A stretch of DNA of 5,456 nucleotides from Bacteroidales bacterium (GTDB lineage: Bacteria > Bacteroidota > Bacteroidia > Bacteroidales > BM520): NCBI GenBank assembly GCA_023230285.1, contig JALNXP010000177.1:1-5456 (forward strand). Reading direction: 5' to 3'. A program made the translations under genes and the position numbers. A model generated the notes under the pieces. The model was given only the letters and a program-made list of their open reading frames with translations. It ran no database searches and had not been told where the DNA came from. Positions 3,893-5,456 of this stretch are shown here, piece after piece. Each line of letters starts with the position of its first letter. The stretch's first letter is position 1.

Positions 3893-5456
3893 ATGGCAAC
3901 TTTTAAATATCATATTTTGGTTTGCGGTGGCACAGGCTGTCACGCTTCCCAAAGCGAACTTATCGCTGAAAACCTGAAAAAAGAAATAATAGCTCAACAT
4001 CTCGAAAATGATGTTAAGGTTGTGGCTTCCGGTTGCTTCGGATTCTGTGAAAAAGGTCCGATAGTGAAAATTATGCCCGACAATACATTCTATGTACATG
4101 TAACTCCTAATGACGTAAAAGAAATTATCGCAGAACATATTATCAAAGGTCGTAAAATTGAAAGACTTTTATATGTTGACCCTGATACAAATAAGCATAT
4201 CAGCGACTCTAAACACATGGGCTTCTATCAAAAACAACTTAGAATTGCTCTTAGAAACTGTGGTTTCATAGACCCTGAAAATATTGAAGAGTCTATTTCC
4301 CGTGATGCTTATGCTGCTTTAGGCAAAGTGTTAAGTACAATGACTCCCGAAGCATGTATTAACGAAATGAAAAAATCCGGCTTAAGAGGTCGTGGCGGCG
4401 GTGGTTTCCCTACAGGATTGAAATGGGAATTGGCAAGAAAAAGCGTTAACGAACAGAAATATGTTGTGTGTAATGCTGATGAAGGTGACCCGGGCGCATT
4501 TATGGACCGTTCAATTCTTGAAGGCGACCCACACTCTGTTCTCGAAGCTATGGCTATCTGCGGCTATTGTATAGGCGCAAATAAAGGTCTTATCTATATC
4601 AGAGCTGAATACCCACTCGCAATTCATCGCTTACAAGTCGCTATCAAACAAGCTCACGAATATGGCTTGTTAGGTGATAATATACTTGGTACCGATTTCT
4701 CTTTCGACATAACATTACGTTATGGTGCAGGTGCCTTCGTCTGCGGTGAAGAAACCGCTCTTATCCATTCAATGGAAGGTAAACGCGGTGAACCTACTTT
4801 TAAACCACCATTCCCAGCAGTTAGCGGATATCTGGAAAAACCAACCAACGTAAATAATGTTGAAACTTTTGCCTGTGTACCTGTAATTATTAATAAAGGT
4901 GCCGACTGGTTTACTGCCATAGGCTCCGAAAAATCTAAAGGTACTAAAGTGTTCGCCCTCGCCGGCAAAATCAATAACGTAGGTTTGATAGAAGTTCCAA
5001 TGGGAACAACTCTCCGTGAAGTTATATACGAAATCGGTGGCGGTATCAAAGGCGGTAAAAAGTTTAAAGCTGTACAAACCGGCGGTCCTTCCGGCGGCTG
5101 CTTGACCGAAAAACACCTCGATACACCTATCGACTATGATAACCTTATCGCAGCAGGCTCTATGATGGGCTCCGGCGGTATGATAGTTATGGACGAAGAT
5201 GACTGTATGGTCAGTATAGCAAAATTCTATATGGGATTTATCGTAGAAGAATCTTGCGGTAAATGTACTCCATGCCGCGTTGGTAATAAGAGACTTTATG
5301 AAATCTTAGACAAAATTACTAAAGGCGAAGGTACAATGCAAGACCTCGATGACCTGAAAAACCTCAGCAAAGTCATTAAAGATACAGCTCTTTGCGGCTT
5401 AGGTCAAACATCTCCAAACCCTGTTTTATCTACTCTTGATAACTTCTGGGACGAAT
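3893..5456 (+). CDS. hydB: NuoF/HydB/HndC-type NADH-binding flavoprotein subunit (3' end off window)
   Basis: This is the NADH-oxidising/NAD-reducing subunit of a soluble hydrogenase or related complex; it binds FMN, NAD(H) and Fe-S clusters. The window shows 521 codons. An N-terminal thioredoxin-like [2Fe-2S] domain (about 5-90) has all four ligands: Cys11, Cys16, Cys48 and Cys52. The FMN/NADH domain (about 140-345) carries the glycine-rich GLRGRGGGGFPTGLKW (163-178), CNADEGDPGAFMDR (193-206) and GAGAFVCGEETALIHSMEGKRGEP (278-301). A SLBB-type ligand-binding domain follows (about 350-400, with QTGGPSGG). The [4Fe-4S] site is ESCGKCTPCR (Cys455, Cys458, Cys461) plus Cys501 in ALCGLGQ. The extra N-terminal domain marks the HydB/HndC branch rather than a classic complex I NuoF. 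Family members of this kind usually continue into a C-terminal two-[4Fe-4S] ferredoxin domain, which would lie beyond the edge. Many annotations call such genes nuoF. Formate-dehydrogenase-linked or Nfn-like partners are also possible, since the catalytic subunit is not visible. Confidence 0.95.
   Translation, partial: MATFKYHILVCGGTGCHASQSELIAENLKKEIIAQHLENDVKVVASGCFGFCEKGPIVKIMPDNTFYVHVTPNDVKEIIAEHIIKGRKIERLLYVDPDTNKHISDSKHMGFYQKQLRIALRNCGFIDPENIEESISRDAYAALGKVLSTMTPEACINEMKKSGLRGRGGGGFPTGLKWELARKSVNEQKYVVCNADEGDPGAFMDRSILEGDPHSVLEAMAICGYCIGANKGLIYIRAEYPLAIHRLQVAIKQAHEYGLLGDNILGTDFSFDITLRYGAGAFVCGEETALIHSMEGKRGEPTFKPPFPAVSGYLEKPTNVNNVETFACVPVIINKGADWFTAIGSEKSKGTKVFALAGKINNVGLIEVPMGTTLREVIYEIGGGIKGGKKFKAVQTGGPSGGCLTEKHLDTPIDYDNLIAAGSMMGSGGMIVMDEDDCMVSIAKFYMGFIVEESCGKCTPCRVGNKRLYEILDKITKGEGTMQDLDDLKNLSKVIKDTALCGLGQTSPNPVLSTLDNFWDE

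Noticed and set aside
3648..4138. Two minus-strand open frames opposite the HndB-like and NuoF-like genes
   Set aside because: Both are antisense to well-supported genes, and their Phe/Tyr-rich translations have no recognisable motif.
4720..5116. Two overlapping minus-strand open frames
   Set aside because: They are opposite the FMN/NADH and SLBB-like parts of the NuoF-like gene and overlap each other in different frames; both are shadows.
1..5456. CRISPR array, insertion sequence, integrase or attachment site
   Set aside because: No regularly spaced direct repeats, transposase or integrase motifs, or paired terminal repeats with target duplications were seen.

Overview
The window looks like a chromosomal segment of a member of the Bacteroidota, most probably an anaerobic Bacteroidales species. 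The evidence is a 287-residue primary sigma factor without region 1.1, which is the compact Bacteroidota form; the AT-rich intergenic DNA; the weak or absent Shine-Dalgarno sequences in front of some genes; and a TAnnTTTG-type promoter box (TATATTTG) at 3359-3366. The left two thirds are housekeeping genes. The right third is the start of an NADH/ferredoxin-linked redox operon of the kind usually attached to [FeFe]-hydrogenase.

Layout. Positions 1-415 (minus) hold most of a small four-helix membrane protein that I cannot name; its C-terminus lies off the left edge. Positions 461-497 hold a clean rho-independent terminator for the next gene. Positions 512-1375 (minus) are rpoD, the vegetative sigma factor. 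Positions 1443-2816 (minus) are an HtrA/DegQ-type envelope serine protease with two PDZ domains. It lies 67 bp upstream of rpoD on the same strand, and an 8-bp inverted repeat overlaps its stop codon. Positions 2817-3482 form a 666-bp gene-free, divergent intergenic region. It carries candidate promoters for both sides, repeated TGACA/TGTCA pentamers and a run of inverted repeats, some of which could form competing structures. Positions 3483-3875 (plus) encode a thioredoxin-fold HndB-like protein. Positions 3893-5456 (plus, running off the right edge) encode a NuoF/HydB/HndC-type flavoprotein.

How it works together. The sigma factor and the protease are core growth and envelope-quality-control functions. 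The rightward pair should form part of a soluble NAD(H)-linked complex: the NuoF-like subunit carries the FMN and NADH site and Fe-S clusters, and the HndB-like subunit is an accessory. The catalytic partner, expected to be HydA-type, and the NuoE/HydC-type subunit are not in the window. The most unusual observation in the coding sequence is that the HndB-like protein has a single cysteine, so it cannot bind a conventional four-cysteine [2Fe-2S] cluster, whereas the paralogous domain at the N-terminus of its neighbour keeps all four ligands. I saw no mobile element, CRISPR array, tRNA or rRNA.
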